Positions 39,335 through 51,170 of a stretch of DNA of 64,000 bases are shown here, one piece after another. Location: positions 38,541-102,540 of the forward strand of contig VZDP01000003.1 in NCBI GenBank assembly GCA_009756935.1, given 5' to 3'. This DNA comes from Mesomycoplasma ovipneumoniae. GTDB lineage: Bacteria; Bacillota_I; Bacilli_A; Mycoplasmatales; Metamycoplasmataceae. The notes below the pieces were generated by a model. That model did not search any database. It was not told the DNA's origin and worked only from the letters and a program-made list of their open reading frames with translations. Position 1 is the first letter of the stretch, and each line of letters begins with the position of its first letter. Both the position numbers and the translations under genes were made by a program.

Positions 39335-40270
39335 TTAACCTTTAACCGCTCCTTCAGAAAGTCCGCCAATTATGTATTTTTGTAAATACATAAATAAACC
39401 AAGCGCAGGAAGAGCTGCAAGTAAAGCCCCAGCTGCATAAGCACCAGCATTGACATGTTTTGGCTCAACATTAATAAAAGTTTCAAGCCCGACTGCAAGA
39501 GTTAAGTCTTGAATATTGAAAAGCACAAATCTTGGTAAAATAACATCAGTAAATGGTGTTAAAAAAGATCAAAGGGCAACCATAATTATTGCAGGTCGTA
39601 AAACCGGTAATAAAATTTTGAAAAAAACACCAAAATTCGAACAGCCATCAATTTTTGCTGAATCATCAAGTTCGCGGGAAATACTATCTAAATAAGCTTT
39701 GAGCATAAAAGTATTTCCAGAAACAGCCCCACCTGAGTAAATAATTACTAACATAAATATCGGTGAAATTCCGCCGATTTGCCCAATTTGGACTAAAATA
39801 TAAAGAAAAATTAACGAAGAAGTTGCCGGAATCATTTGCAATAACATAATTATTGTCAAAGAATGTTTTGAACCTTTAAAGCGAAAACGTGAATAAGCAT
39901 AACTATTTAGTGCAACGGCGGTAGTTGAAATAACCATCGTTAAAAGTGCAATTGTTAGCGTATTTCCGTACCAAGAGAAAAAATAAGACCGTTCAGAAGT
40001 AAATAAATAAGTGAAATTATCAAAACCAAAAACAAACGGTGTAATTGTAATAAGTCGAGTATTAGCAACATTAAAAGTGGCAATAACTAGCGAAACTATT
40101 GGAAATAAAACAACAACAGACCAAGAAATTAAAATTAAATAATTAAGAAAAATTCAAAGTAACTCAATTGGCTTAATATCGCGTTCATCACTTAAATTTA
40201 GACGTTTTTTTGGACTAGCATTTTTGGCAACAAACTCATAACTAGCAATTTTTGACACTAATAAGTTCAT
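39335..40270 (-). CDS. Sugar ABC transporter permease (MalG/UgpE type)
   Basis: A 311-residue inner-membrane permease. Six hydrophobic segments; the EAA loop that contacts the ATPase reads ELDDSAKIDGCSNFGVFFKILLPVLRP. AAGALLAALPALGLFMYLQKYIIGGLSEGAVKG is the conserved MalG-like C-terminus. The ribosome site overlaps the end of the MalF gene. TGA encodes Trp in several places. Confidence 0.93.
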
Positions 40271-40274
40271 AATT

Positions 40275-43200
40275 TTATCTCCTTTGCATTGATTTTATAA
40301 AACCACGAAGGGCAAAACTAATACTAATTAGCGCTGCCAGTGTTGAAAGTGCGGCGGCAAAAGCTTGGTGTCCATCAATTTTTATTCCTTGAGTTGTTAG
40401 TTTAAACACTCAAGAAATAATAATGTCAGTTGAGGCCTCACCAAATGGGGAGGCATTTGCATAAGCTGGCCCACCGCCTGTGAAAATCGAAATTGTTGTA
40501 AAGTTATTAAAGGCACCGACAAATTGTCCAATTAACATTGGTGCAATTCCCAGAAGTAGTTGGGGAAGCGTTAGTTTTCAGAAAATTTGTGACTTTGAAG
40601 CCCCATCAACGGCGCCAGCTTCGTAAATTTCACCCGAAATTGCCTGCAGATTTCCGGTAACAAGCATAAAAATAAAGGCATAACTAATTCAAGTCTGGAC
40701 AACAATCAGTAAAACTCGGGCCGTACCAATTTGGTTTAGTCAAGAAATCCCGTCTTTAATAAGTCCTAAATTAATTAAAATTAAATTAATATAACCTTGT
40801 GAATCAGCGGCAAACATTGAACGAATAAAAGACAAAGAAACAAACGCCGGCACTGCTCAGGGTAAAATAAATATTAAGCGAAAAATCTTTTTACCTTTAA
40901 TTCGGGAAGAATTTGTTAAAATTGCAATTAAAATTCCTAAACCAATGGGAAATAGCGTTGATAAAACTGTCCAAATTGCTGTTCAACCAAGAACTGAAGC
41001 TAGCGATTGAAACAGTCCAAGTTGGCGATAATCTCACCATTTTCCTCATTGTTTAAGTCCAACTCAATTAACAGTCTGACCTGGGGCAGCATGATTGTAG
41101 CCATAATCAGTAAAAGAAATTAAAACTGAAGTAATTATTGGCGCTGCAACGATAAAAATCATTAAAGCATGACCAATTAGTGAAATCATTCACGGAAATC
41201 CGGTAGTCTGTAGTCACTGTTTTGAATAGAGTCATTTTCCCGGAACAACGCCAGCTTCCATTGCTTTTGCAATTCTTCAGGCCGAAATTGCCCCAATTAG
41301 AAAGTAAATTAGCACAAAAGCCATTAAAATTACCGACAAAACACCACCAAAAAGATAAAACCGTGCATCAGTAAAAATACCATCCCGAGGCGAGTGTAAA
41401 TTTGCACCTAAGTCAGCAAAGCCCGGAATTCCACCCATTTTTGACCAGTAAGCCCCAAATGAAAAAGGAATTATAAAAGCATAAGAAATTATACTAACAA
41501 CTGAAAGTAAAGATCCTTTGATAAACTGACGAAATACAAATAATTCAGCAAGTCCTGGGAAGATTAAATTCAAGAAAAAGCTAATAAAACGGACGTTTTT
41601 TATTGTCTCAACAGGATAAGACTTTAGTGCTTCATTTGCTTTTGATTCATAAATTTTTTTGTTAACTTTTAGTTCGTTAAAATAACGGTAATTATTTGTT
41701 TTGAGAATTTGTTTGAATTTTGTTATTTTTGAGCTCAAAAACAGCGTTCTTTTTTGGTCAGTTTTTGCAATTTTTGCTTGTTTTTGCAAGTTTTTAAAGG
41801 CTGTTTTGGCAATTTCGTTTTGCTGGAATCTTTTTTTATTTTTTGCGACACTCTCAACATAATTTTGCTTAATTTCACTGATTTTTATTTTAATTTCTTC
41901 TTGCTGAGTTTTAAAATCTGGACTTGATTTTAAAACTTTTAGCTCGTATTTTGCAAGAATTTTTTCATTTATAAACTTTATCCGTGTCTTAAAGTCTTCG
42001 ATTGTTTTTTCTCTGGTTGCCCAACCTAGATCCTGAAGATAATGCCCTTTGTATGAATATTGTTTTAAATATTTAGCTTTTTGGAGCAAAATTTGCCATT
42101 TTAGGCTTGATTTTGCCAGTTTTTTTATTAAAAAACTACCATAAAAACCAAAATAGTGACTTTTAATTAAATCAAAAAGTTGTGCATTTTCATCTTTTAA
42201 TTTATGGAAAAAATCTAGCTTATCTTTTAAAATTTGACTGTGATTTTCTAAGGAAATATCTAAATCTGGAATTTCAAAATTTTGATTTTTTTGAATGGCA
42301 TAAAATAATTTAATTGCCTGATCAAGGAAATTTATTTTTGTTTGGGACAAACTAAAGGCAAGATATTTTTGTTTTTGAGCACTAATTTTGCTAATTTGGG
42401 AATTAATTTCGTGCTTAAATTCATTTAGTTTGCTAATATTTTTGGACTCAAAAGCGATAATTTCTTGCTTTTTTTCGCTAATTAATTCCTTTTGGGCTGC
42501 ATTTTGCTGATTTGCTTGCTGTTTTAGGAAATCAATTGCATTTTTATAACTATATTCCAAAGAAATTATTTTCTGTTTTGCTTTGAGTTCTAAATTTGCT
42601 TTTCTTTTTTTATATAAGTCAGTTTGTAACTGTTTGGTTTCAGTGTAATTTTTTTTAGCCAAAGCCGATTTTTTTAAAAGTTCTTCTTGTTTTTGTTTGA
42701 TTTGCTGATAAAAATTGACAAAAAAATCACTTTTTAGTTTGGATTGAACTAAGAATTTTTTGCCGTCTTTATCAAGCAATTGGTTAATTTTGTTTAGATC
42801 AAAGTCAAAATCTTGGTATTTTCTAACATAATTTAGGCAGACTTGGAAAATGAAGTGCTTTTTTATTAAGTCAACTTCAGATTCTAAGGTTGATTTTTTT
42901 GTTCTTTCAAATAATTCAACTTTAACCTGCAGGCTATCTTCTGTTTGGTTGAGTGATTTTGAAAAATCCTTAAATCAACTGCGAAGATTTTTAAGCTCTT
43001 TTTGGATTTTTTTAATTTCAAAGCTGAGCAATTTTTCAACTGAAACTGCAAAATTAAGCTTAATATAAGCGTCTTTGAGAACTTTTAGCTCATTTTTAAA
43101 GGCGATTTTTTGACTATGCAATTCGCGCTTTAGATTGTCGCGAATTGTTTGCCTGGCCCGTAAAAATAGCTCTTTTTCAATGTTTTCTTGAATTTTGATC

Positions 43201-43337
43201 TTATCTAAAAATCTTGAGTGAGTAATTTTTGCACTATGATAATAAGATTTTAGCGTTTTAGCCTCAATATCAATAATCGTGTCAAATTTCTTGCCATAAT
43301 AATTATAGAGTTGTAATTTATGCATTAAAACCGCCAT
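40275..43337 (-). CDS. Giant MalF-like sugar ABC permease with coiled-coil N-terminal domain
   Basis: About 1020 residues in one frame. Residues 1-~580 are almost entirely Lys/Glu/Gln-rich helix (for example KKIQKELKNL, AQKELISEKKQEIIAF) with coiled-coil character. Then come two hydrophobic segments (FISFFLNLIFPGLAELFV and VILMAFVLIYFLIGAI), a Gly/Pro linker, and a normal MalF-type permease with the EAA loop EIYEAGAVDGASKSQIFWKLTLPQL and ALRGFIKSMQRR end. Ordinary MalF is 300-500 residues. It overlaps the preceding gene by 20 bp. Start is ATG 43337 or 43325. Confidence 0.88.
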
Positions 43338-43824
43338 TTGCTAATTTGTATTTTGTAATAATTCGTTTAAGTCGGTAAATGTAGACTGAATAAATCAACA
43401 CAAGAACAATCAACCCACAAAAAATAGAGATAAAAATTCCGCTTATTAATTCAGCACTATTTAATTTTTCAGCTCCTTGAAAATAAGGATAGCCGGCCAT
43501 TGAACCAAAGATAAAAATCCAAAAAAAGTAGAATAAATAGCCAATTTTTACTTTTGAATAAGCCAAAAAAAGGTAGACTCCAAAGAAAATCACAAATAAA
43601 TTTGTCCCAATATAAGCACTTAATTTTCCGGCTGCTAAATTTGAGGCTAAAATTTCACGCTGATCTTCCAGATTTGTTTTATTTATTTGGTCTAAATGTG
43701 TCCCAAAAACAAAAGGGATTAAAATTCAACTAATAAGTGCAATTGACAAAAAAGCACTTAAACTAATTAGCAAATAAAAATGTGACTTTGGGATGTTGAT
43801 CTTAAATTTAAAAACAGGCCCCAT
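43318..43824 (-). CDS. Hypothetical membrane protein of the sugar importer operon
   Basis: 168 residues, four predicted membrane helices (FYLLISLSAFLSIALISWIL, LFVIFFGVYLFLAYS, GYLFYFFWIFIFGSMAG, GIFISIFCGLIVLVLIYSVY). No known motif. It lies 2 bp after the binding-lipoprotein gene and overlaps the MalF-like gene, so it is almost certainly part of the importer. Confidence 0.75.
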
Positions 43825-43826
43825 TT

Positions 43827-46292
43827 TTAACTAAAATTTACAATAACCCTGCTAGTTCCTTGGTTTGCAAGAAGAATTTTTTTGTAGTATTCAATTGCAA
43901 CTTTGTCAAAAAATATTTTGGCAAAATCTTCTTCGTTTTTAATTTTGCCCAAAACACTTTTGTGGAAAACTTCTGAACCAAAAGTTTGATCATTTCAAGC
44001 ACCCCAAACTGTTGAACTAAATTGTGGATTTGAGCGATCAAAACGGGAATTATCGGTATTAAGAATTCCAACACCTTGATTTTGAATTGTCTTATCTGAG
44101 TCAATTACGTTAAGAATTTTGTCAAAACTTTTTGATTTTAAGTATTCACTAATAATTTTTTCAGCATCACCTAGGGTGTATTTGTCAACAGTTTGGCCTG
44201 ATTTTGTGGTAGTTTTTTGTGCTTTTGTTTGCTTAATTGTCTCAGGACTAACAAATGAGCGAATTAGGGCAGCACTAACATAATTATTTAAATAAGCACG
44301 CGCAATTTTTTCAATTGTTGCATCATCGGCTGGAGTTTTGGCAATTAATTTTGCTTTTTCTTGAATTTCTTTAATTTCAGCAGCAATACTTGCCTCAAGT
44401 TTTGTCAGATCGTGATTATTGTCAAGAATTAATTTACTGTATTTTTCAATTTTTTGGTCTTTTTCAGATTGTTCATCACCATTTGCGCCAAAAAGGAAAG
44501 CCTCAACTTTACGAACATGAGCGGTAGTATCACTTTGGGAAATATCAAGATCATATTTTCCAGCTTTTGCATCTTTAATTCCAACTTTGAAAAAACTTTG
44601 GTCAATTTGTCAGCTCTCACCATTTCCGGTGAATTTAGATAAATCTGTTTGACCAAAAATTGTTGCCAAAGTGTTACGGATTGCTGCAAATTTTTGGTAT
44701 TTTTCAATTAATTGATTAATTTTATTAGCACTCTCAACTAGGCTTGGATCAAGATTTTCTGTTTCAATTCTTGCCCCAAAAGTGAGATAATTTTCTTCTG
44801 AGCTAGCATCTGGATTCGTTGTTTTGTCTCAATTTGACTCAACTGTTTGGTTAATATATTTTGGATTTGCTGTTTTTTGAATTTGGGCATTTATTGCATT
44901 TTCAATTTCAGTGTCGTCTGTATATCCTAAGTCTTTTTTAAGTGTTTCAAATTTCACACTAAGAGGTTGATTAATTTTTTCAACTTCCTGTTTGATTTGA
45001 TTTGTTAGCGCTTTTACAAACGGAATTTTTGAATCATCTTGGAAATAAGCAGTGTTTGTTTTAGCCGAAAACATTATTTTAAAAAGATCATTTAGGGCTT
45101 GTTTTCGTTCAGGAGATGATGAATTATTTCTTGAATTGATCAAAAAAGATCATGAACCTAAGGCTTGTTTAAAATCAGTTTCATTTGTTGCTTTTGTAAT
45201 GTTAAAAAAAGACTTGGCATTTGCAGATTTTTCTGAGTTTTGTACATCTCAAGTTCCAATAATTGCAAATTTTAGTTTCTTTTCTTTCATTAGCCGAAAA
45301 ATTGTATTTTGGGTAACATTCATATCAGATTTAATAATTTGTGCTAAATCTGCCTGTGAAATTCCCTTTTTCGACCAAATTGAATTTTTATAATCAACTT
45401 CACTTTCATAAGCAGCCTTAAAAACTGGGTAGTAAATTTTTGCCACTGATTTAAAAGCTTCACGGAAATACTGCTGGTATTCATTGTTTTCTGGTTTTAA
45501 ATTAGAATCAACAACCGGATCAATATCGCTGTGAAGAAGACCAGAAGTAAACTGATTATTTTTAGTATATAATAATTTTGACATTAAATTCAACGGTTTT
45601 CCGTCTTCGTCTTTTAGATTTTCGCGCTGAGCAATTTTTTCAAGGGCACCGGCAAGAACACCATTTCCGTACCAAAAGTCTTGGATTCTAAACAGACCTT
45701 CGCCTTTTTCAACAAGTTCAGCAAGTGAATCTGTGTCTGGATTTTGCAAAATTGTCCGGGTTTGGTCTTCATTTTCTGTTGAGGCTAGCACAATTCCTTC
45801 TTTGTTATGTTGAATTCCAACAAATTCTGAATGGACTCTGTTATCTTTTAGACCAAATACAGTCCCGAAATTTCTCATATTTTCTTTTTCAGTTGCTGTG
45901 GCACCAATTTGGGCTGTAATTTCATCAAATAAATTAGGTAAAAAATCATTAAGATAAGAAACTGCCCCACCTTGGACTAAATCGGTAATTCGGTCTTGAG
46001 GTGCATAAAAAATATCGGGCGTATTGTTTGTGTCTGTGTGTCCAACTGTTGAAAAATCTAGTGCTGAAAAGACATTTTTGGAAATAGTTCTAATTTTAAA
46101 GCCGTTTTTTGTTGCTGAATCAGTTTTGTTAAATTCTTCAATATTTTGTTTTCAATAATTTGTCTGGGCTGGGTCAACGGCGACAATAATTTCTTTATTA
46201 TGTGCAAATTCGTTTACAGGACCCCCACAAGCTATTAAGGCAATTGGGCTAAAAGAAACCATTCCAAAAATTGATTTTGTTATTTTCTTCAT
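43827..46292 (-). CDS. Sugar ABC transporter substrate-binding lipoprotein
   Basis: 821 residues with lipobox ALIAC (Cys ~22) after a short signal, hence a surface lipoprotein. The first ~350 residues look like a family 1 solute-binding fold (EIIVAVDPAQTNYWKQNIEEFNKTD, DIFYAPQDRITDLVQGGAVSYLNDFLPN, KLKFAIIGTWDVQN). The long C-terminal part is specific to mycoplasmas. GAAAGGAAT precedes ATG 46292. First gene of the importer operon; the substrate is not determinable here. Confidence 0.87.
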
Positions 46293-46324
46293 GATAATTC
46301 CTTTCAAAAAAAACACTTTTACAT

Positions 46325-46669
46325 CTATTTAAAAACAATTTTGTGTTTATAAAAGCCAAAAACTGAAATAATTAAGCTAAAAAAGCTAAAAAAGGGAAAA
46401 ACATTAGTAAAAATTGACAAAAATACTACCCATTTATAATCTTCAGTTTTTGAAAGAATGTAAATCAAGTGAATACATAAGAAAATATTGACAACTCAAG
46501 CTGTTATGCTAATAGATATTATGAATTTTCAAAAATAACTACTAAATTCGTTAGATAAAATTAGACTTCAATTTTCGGAAATTTTCCATTCATATTTTCC
46601 AAAAGCTAATAAAACTAATACTCAAAAAGTAGAAATTACAAAATTTTTTATAAAAACAAATAACTTGTT
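46325..46669 (-). CDS. Membrane-protein frame without a usual start, in +1 relation to the XRE gene
   Basis: An open frame of ~114 residues (UGA = Trp) with three hydrophobic segments (FVFIKNFVISTFWVLVLLAF, FIISISITAWVVNIFLCIHLIYIL, VVFLSIFTNVFPFFSFFSLIISVFGF). It overlaps the 3' part of the XRE gene and has no ATG/GTG/TTG start. It may be the membrane half of an HTH-membrane protein separated by a frameshift near the A/T-rich codons at ~46640-46660, or a gene with a rare start. Confidence 0.4.
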
Positions 46670-46844
46670 CTACATTACATTGAAGTGCTTCGCATATCTT
46701 TTCAATATTTCTAAGTGATATATACTCATTCTTTCCCATATTAGCTATGCAATTTGTTGTTAAATTTGCTTTTTCTAATAAATCTTTTTTATTCATATTT
46801 CTTGATTTCAAAAGATTCCATAATGGCTCATACGATATGTTCAC
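46551..46844 (-). CDS. XRE/Cro-type helix-turn-helix regulator
   Basis: 97 residues from GTG 46844, preceded by AGGGGA. Residues 1-64 are a compact HTH_XRE of the small mycoplasma/Firmicute type: ISYEPLWNLLKSRNMNKKDLLEKANL, TNCIANMGKNEYISLRNIEKICEALQCNVEQVI. The C-terminal 30 residues do not look like family sequence and may be out of frame. It may regulate the divergent surface gene or the sugar importer; nothing in the sequence decides this. Confidence 0.7.
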
Positions 46845-47039
46845 ACAATCCCCTATTGCCTTTTTATACTGTTTAATTATAGCAAAAAACTTGAGTTTCC
46901 TCAAGTTCCTAAATTGTAAGTTCAAGCGCAACATATACACTTAACTTACAATTTAGGTCAAAATGCCTTGAATACTAAACCAGGACAAAAAAATTAACAC
47001 TAAGGTTGGTTTTTTTGGTTTATTTTGGGGGTTTTTTAA

Positions 47040-47665
47040 CTTTTTTGGCAAACTCAGGAAAAATAACTATCAAAGCAAAAACACTAAATTTTAAATCTAA
47101 CACTCACGAAAGAAAAATCTACTTATTAATCAAATAAAGCAAACTAAAAAAGCTAAAATTTTAACTTAAAAAGCAAAATTATTAAATTTTTAAACTACTT
47201 TTTTAGTTTAAAACACTAACAAAAATCATAAAAAAATACAACTACTATTTAAACTCAATGCAAATAGAAAACTCGTTTTTATTTACATTGAGCCTAAAAA
47301 AATATATGAAGTTTTGAAAGAACAATAACTAAAAGCCCTAAATTTATAGATTTCTAAACGGTTAAATTTAAGGCATTCCATCATATTTAAAAATATAATG
47401 GATAATTCGCATTTTCTGATTTTTTTATGCCAAAAACATAACTAATTCCCCCTTAATTCAATATCAAAATTTATTAATTATTCTTAGTGAGATTTATTAT
47501 AACATAATTTTATTTTAGACCAAGCATTTTTTTTTTTTTTTTAAAAGGTTAATTTTAAAATAATAAAAATTAAGATTTTAGCGTCAAAAAACACGGATTT
47601 ACCGGGTATTTTTGCATATTTATATTCACTAAAAAGTGAATTTTTGCATCAAACTTGTCAAGTTA
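47040..47665. repeat. Dispersed repeat, uninterrupted copy (empty IS site)
   Basis: It carries the same blocks as 21155-21552 joined directly to those of 22953-23115. TTTATTTTAGACCAAGCAT (47508-47526) occurs once and is followed by 16 T. It thus shows the pre-insertion form of the copy split by the IS. No gene is seen in 46845-47906 apart from this and the hairpin below. Confidence 0.85.
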
Positions 47666-47730
47666 TGATACTAAAATGTTTAATTACTAAAAATATTTTT
47701 TTATTTTCTTTGGATCTTAAAGTATTTTGT

Positions 47731-47839
47731 TATAATTAAGACATACTATTGAAATATCTAGTAAAGTCTAAAATTTATTTTACCTATCTATTTTTTATTT
47801 AAAGAAACAAAGTTGAAATAATTTCAAGCTTTGTTTTTT
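47731..47839 (+). ncRNA. Candidate small RNA or attenuated leader upstream of the surface-protein gene
   Basis: TATAAT (47731-47736) lies ~65 bp before a near-perfect ~16-bp stem (AAACAAAGTTGAAAT / ATTTCAAGCTTTGTTT, 47805-47836) with a T6 tail. That is a complete promoter-terminator unit ending 68 bp before the gene at 47907. It could be a ~95-nt RNA or a leader that limits read-through. Confidence 0.4.
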
Positions 47840-47906
47840 GTCATTAATAGACAAAAAAATGGTAAAATTAAAACAAAATCTGTATTATATAAAAAGAGGA
47901 GTAATT

Positions 47907-49787
47907 ATGGCTGAAAATCTAACAAAAAAAGAGAAAAAATTAATGAAAGCAACTAAAAAACGTGCAATCATACTTTCACTGCTTGCCTTTGGTGGTCTTA
48001 GTATTGGTTCACTCAGTTTTCTTCCTTTCCTTTTAAAGTCTTGAAATACACTTCAATATAATATTGTTGATTTTAAACATATTAATCGTGATAATATTGG
48101 TTATGAACTTGAATTTGCCCTAAGTGATTTAGATTCATATAAACTAAATTATCAAGATTTAAATGTTGACTTTACAGCTGATGAGCAAGGAAAAGACGTA
48201 ATTGTTTCACACAAAGCCATTTATGATGAATTTAGTCGAACTTGACGGCTATCTTCAAATTATAACGGTCTTAGTTTTGGAAAAAGATACTATCTAAAAG
48301 TTTATCTTGATGATAAAAAGCAAAAAAGATTTTCTGCCAAAAAAGTAATTGCCTTTGGTCAAAATGTTACCAATTTTGTCGATACTCCACCTGCAGTTTC
48401 AACAATTAATTTTCAAACCAAAACTCCTTCTAGTGCCTCAGTTTCACTAAAATTTGCCGACGAGGCTGCTAATCTTGAGGGTAAAAAAGTTGCCCTAGAG
48501 TATTATTATGTCCTAAAAAATCAATCAGCACCCACTGATGTGCTCAGCAATTCCCAGGAAATTCACACTTCTTATGTCGATTCAGCAACCGTTAAAAACG
48601 GAGTGGCTGAATTTAGCCTCGAAAATCTTCACCCGGGAATGGATTATAAAATTAGTGCAATTCGTTATGTTGACAGTTCTGCCCCAGCTAGTGACATCCC
48701 GCTTGTGCCAATGCAAAAAATTGCCCTAGCTCCAGAGATTAACTACGAACAAGATGCCCAAAAAGAAAAACTTTTTGAAGCAACAACAGGCAAATATAAT
48801 TATCGTGCTGAGTCTTTAATTGACCAAAATTTAAGTTTTGACTCAAAAAGACTTACAGTTAATTTTTCAACTCTGGACTCAAGCCCTAATTTGGAAAACA
48901 AGCCAATAAAACTAAACTATACAAATATTTTAACAGGCCAAAAATTCAGTGTCAGTTCATTTTTTGCCGCTAATTTAGCAAGCTTTGACCTTAGTAATTT
49001 AGCTCCAGGGTCATCTTATCAAATTGAGAGTTTTGAGCTTGAGTCTTCTAAAGTTGAATTTGGCCAAACTTTTATTAAAAACTTTCATACACCAGCGGCA
49101 ATTGTTGAGTCAAAAATTGCAACCGGAGCGACTTTTTCTAAAGTTGACTTATCTGTTGTCTCAGTTGATAATCTTGAGGGAACAAAAGCGCATTTATATT
49201 TAGATGACAGTTCAATTCTGCCAGTTAGTGGTGTTTTTAGAAAAACTGACGAGACAAATTCTTACCAAATTAGCTTTGAGCCAAAAGGGCTAACCAATAA
49301 AACAAAGTACGGTCTTAGCAAGGTTGTTTTTGATGGCCTAAGTCCAAATTCTGTTTTTGCCAAAAACAGAGATGGCTATGATTATTTAAATTTAGCTTGG
49401 GACAACAGCCTTGAGACTGGCTCAGCAAGTCGTAATTTTATTACTTCAATTTCAGATCTAAAGACTTTTATTAAATTAGAGCCAAAAATTCTTGCCTCAA
49501 AAGTTGAATACACTTTTGGCTTTGGTCTTGATTCATCTTTTTTAAACGACAAAGAGCTTTATTTATACTATCACAAAAAAGATGAGCCCCAAAAAGTCTA
49601 TAAATCAAAAGCAAGTATTCCTCAGGGTTCAGAGATTAAATTTGAACTTGAAAACTTTGAGAGCTCAACAACATATAAACTTGAGAAAATAGTTATTTCT
49701 GACTATCCAGAGGTTGCGGTAGCAATCAATTTTGATCAAAATAAAAAAACCCAGCAAAACTTACCTTTTGATGAGTTCCCAAATTAA
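47907..49787 (+). CDS. Large surface protein with repeated beta-sandwich-like modules
   Basis: 626 residues. An N-terminal membrane segment (AIILSLLAFGGLSIGSLSFLPFLL, residues ~20-42) follows a basic tail; the rest is outside. Modules of ~110-130 residues recur, each with a strand such as VNFSTLDSSPNLENKPIKL and an ending like LSNLAPGSSYQIESFEL, LENLHPGMDYKISAI, LENFESSTTYKLEKI. This looks fibronectin-III-like or like the DUF1410 modules of ureaplasma surface proteins. The ATG at 47907 follows AGAGGAG. Likely an adhesin or host-interaction protein. Confidence 0.75.
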
Positions 49788-49816
49788 AAACATAAATGCA
49801 ACACATAGATATTTTT

Positions 49817-49842
49817 GAAATCGCCGTTTGGCGATTTTTTTT
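49817..49842. terminator. Terminator between the surface-protein gene and the IS30 transposase
   Basis: AAATCGCC-GTTT-GGCGATTTTTTTT: strong stem and T-run. Confidence 0.85.
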
Positions 49843-49847
49843 AAATC

Positions 49848-50843
49848 TTAAATAACTAAGTTATCATTAAAGACCTCTAAAGCGGATTTTCAATTAAAAA
49901 TTTCCCTAGGCATTGAGTTAATTTTACTTATAGTATTTTGTAAATCATCATCACTAATTAGGTTAAAATCAAAACCTTTTGGATAAAACCTTCTAATTAA
50001 TCCGTTGGCATGCTCATTGGAACCTCTTTGAAATGAAGCATATGGTTCTGCTTTATAAATTATTACTTTTAATCAATATGCCAATATCGCAATTTCCTCA
50101 AATTCAATCCCATTGTCACAAGTGATAGTTTTGATATGTAAATTATTTTCATTTGCAAGATCTTTGATGGCTTTATTGATGGTTCTGGGATTTTTGTTTC
50201 GCACTTTTTTAGCAAATAATTTTCTAGTTTTTCTTTCTACTAAAGTTAAGATATTATCATGTCCGCTAGCCTTTTTGCCAACTACTAAATCTAGCTCTCA
50301 ATGTCCAAAATCTTGCCTAGAATCTATGGATTTATCACGTGCTCAAATGGGTTTTACATAACCTTCTGGAACTAATCTTTGCACGGCATTTCTGGTTCTT
50401 TTTCCGCCTTTTTTGTAATATTTTCTGAGTCTGTCACTCCTAACTAATACCCATTTATTAGTTTTAATTCAGTTAAAAACAGTCTTTAAAGATGGTCTTT
50501 CAATGTCGGGAAAATTTTCTGCTATATAAAAATATGTCGCCTTAACTCCGTGGACTTTTTTGTCATATTTTACTGCAAAAATTTTGCTAAATTCCTCATA
50601 TTTTCCTAACACAACAAATCTAAAATAATACCTATGATAATATCTTTTTCGCCTTTTTGTTATTGCCAAATTAGCTTCATAAATTCCATATTCATTTAAA
50701 TTTCTTTTAATTTCTCTTGAGACAGTTGAGGGTGCAACATTAAGTTGCTTAGCAATAAATCTAATACTTTTGTTCTGCTGCAATAAAAACTCAATTTTTA
50801 CTAAATCTTCAAAACTAAAATGTTTAAATTTTCTTTTTTCCAT
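49848..50843 (-). CDS. IS30-family transposase
   Basis: 331 residues. The N-terminal HTH_38 (KHFSFEDLVKIEFLLQQNKSIRFIAKQLNVAPSTVSREIKRN) is diagnostic of IS30. The DDE core has Asp in GHWELDLVVG, Asp in TCDNGIEF and Glu in QRGSNEHANGLIRRFYPKG. TGA encodes Trp. Intact. Confidence 0.96.
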
Positions 50844-50925
50844 GATACTCCAAGAATAAAAAAATGCAAGTATAATATTATTATACCATACGTTGCATTT
50901 TTATCTTCGATTTAGGAACTAAAAA

Positions 50926-51060
50926 TTCTCAAAATTTTTAGTTTTTATTTTTTATTTTTTTCTTAAAATAATACGCACTTTATATATTTCCCGAGTTTCC
51001 CAGTTTGATGAGATAATCTTAAAAAAGTGTCCGGTTTTGGGCACTTTTTAACTTTTTTGG
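50926..51060. repeat. Hairpins and a dispersed-repeat fragment downstream of pheT
   Basis: AACTAAAAATT...AATTTTTAGTT (50926-50955) and AAAAAGTGTCC...GGGCACTTTTT (51025-51050) are stem-loops with T/A runs and could terminate pheST. A repeat end (GTTTCCCAGTTTGATGAG) and a truncated repeat reach the pheT stop. Confidence 0.55.
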
Positions 51061-51170
51061 CAAAAGTTAATTACCTATTTTAAAACACTGGCAAAAATCA
51101 ATTTATGGATAAAACAACAAAAATCATAAAAAAAAATACAACTATTTAAACTCAATGCAAATAGAAAAAT

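Larger units (their letters stand above)
49794..50900 (-). mobile_element. IS30-family insertion sequence
   Basis: The ends carry AAATGCAAC (49794-49803) and its inverse GTTGCATTT (50892-50900). The element holds one intact transposase. An AAATCGCC-GTTT-GGCGATTT terminator hairpin (49817-49842) lies just inside the left end and also ends transcription of the surface-protein gene. Confidence 0.8.
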
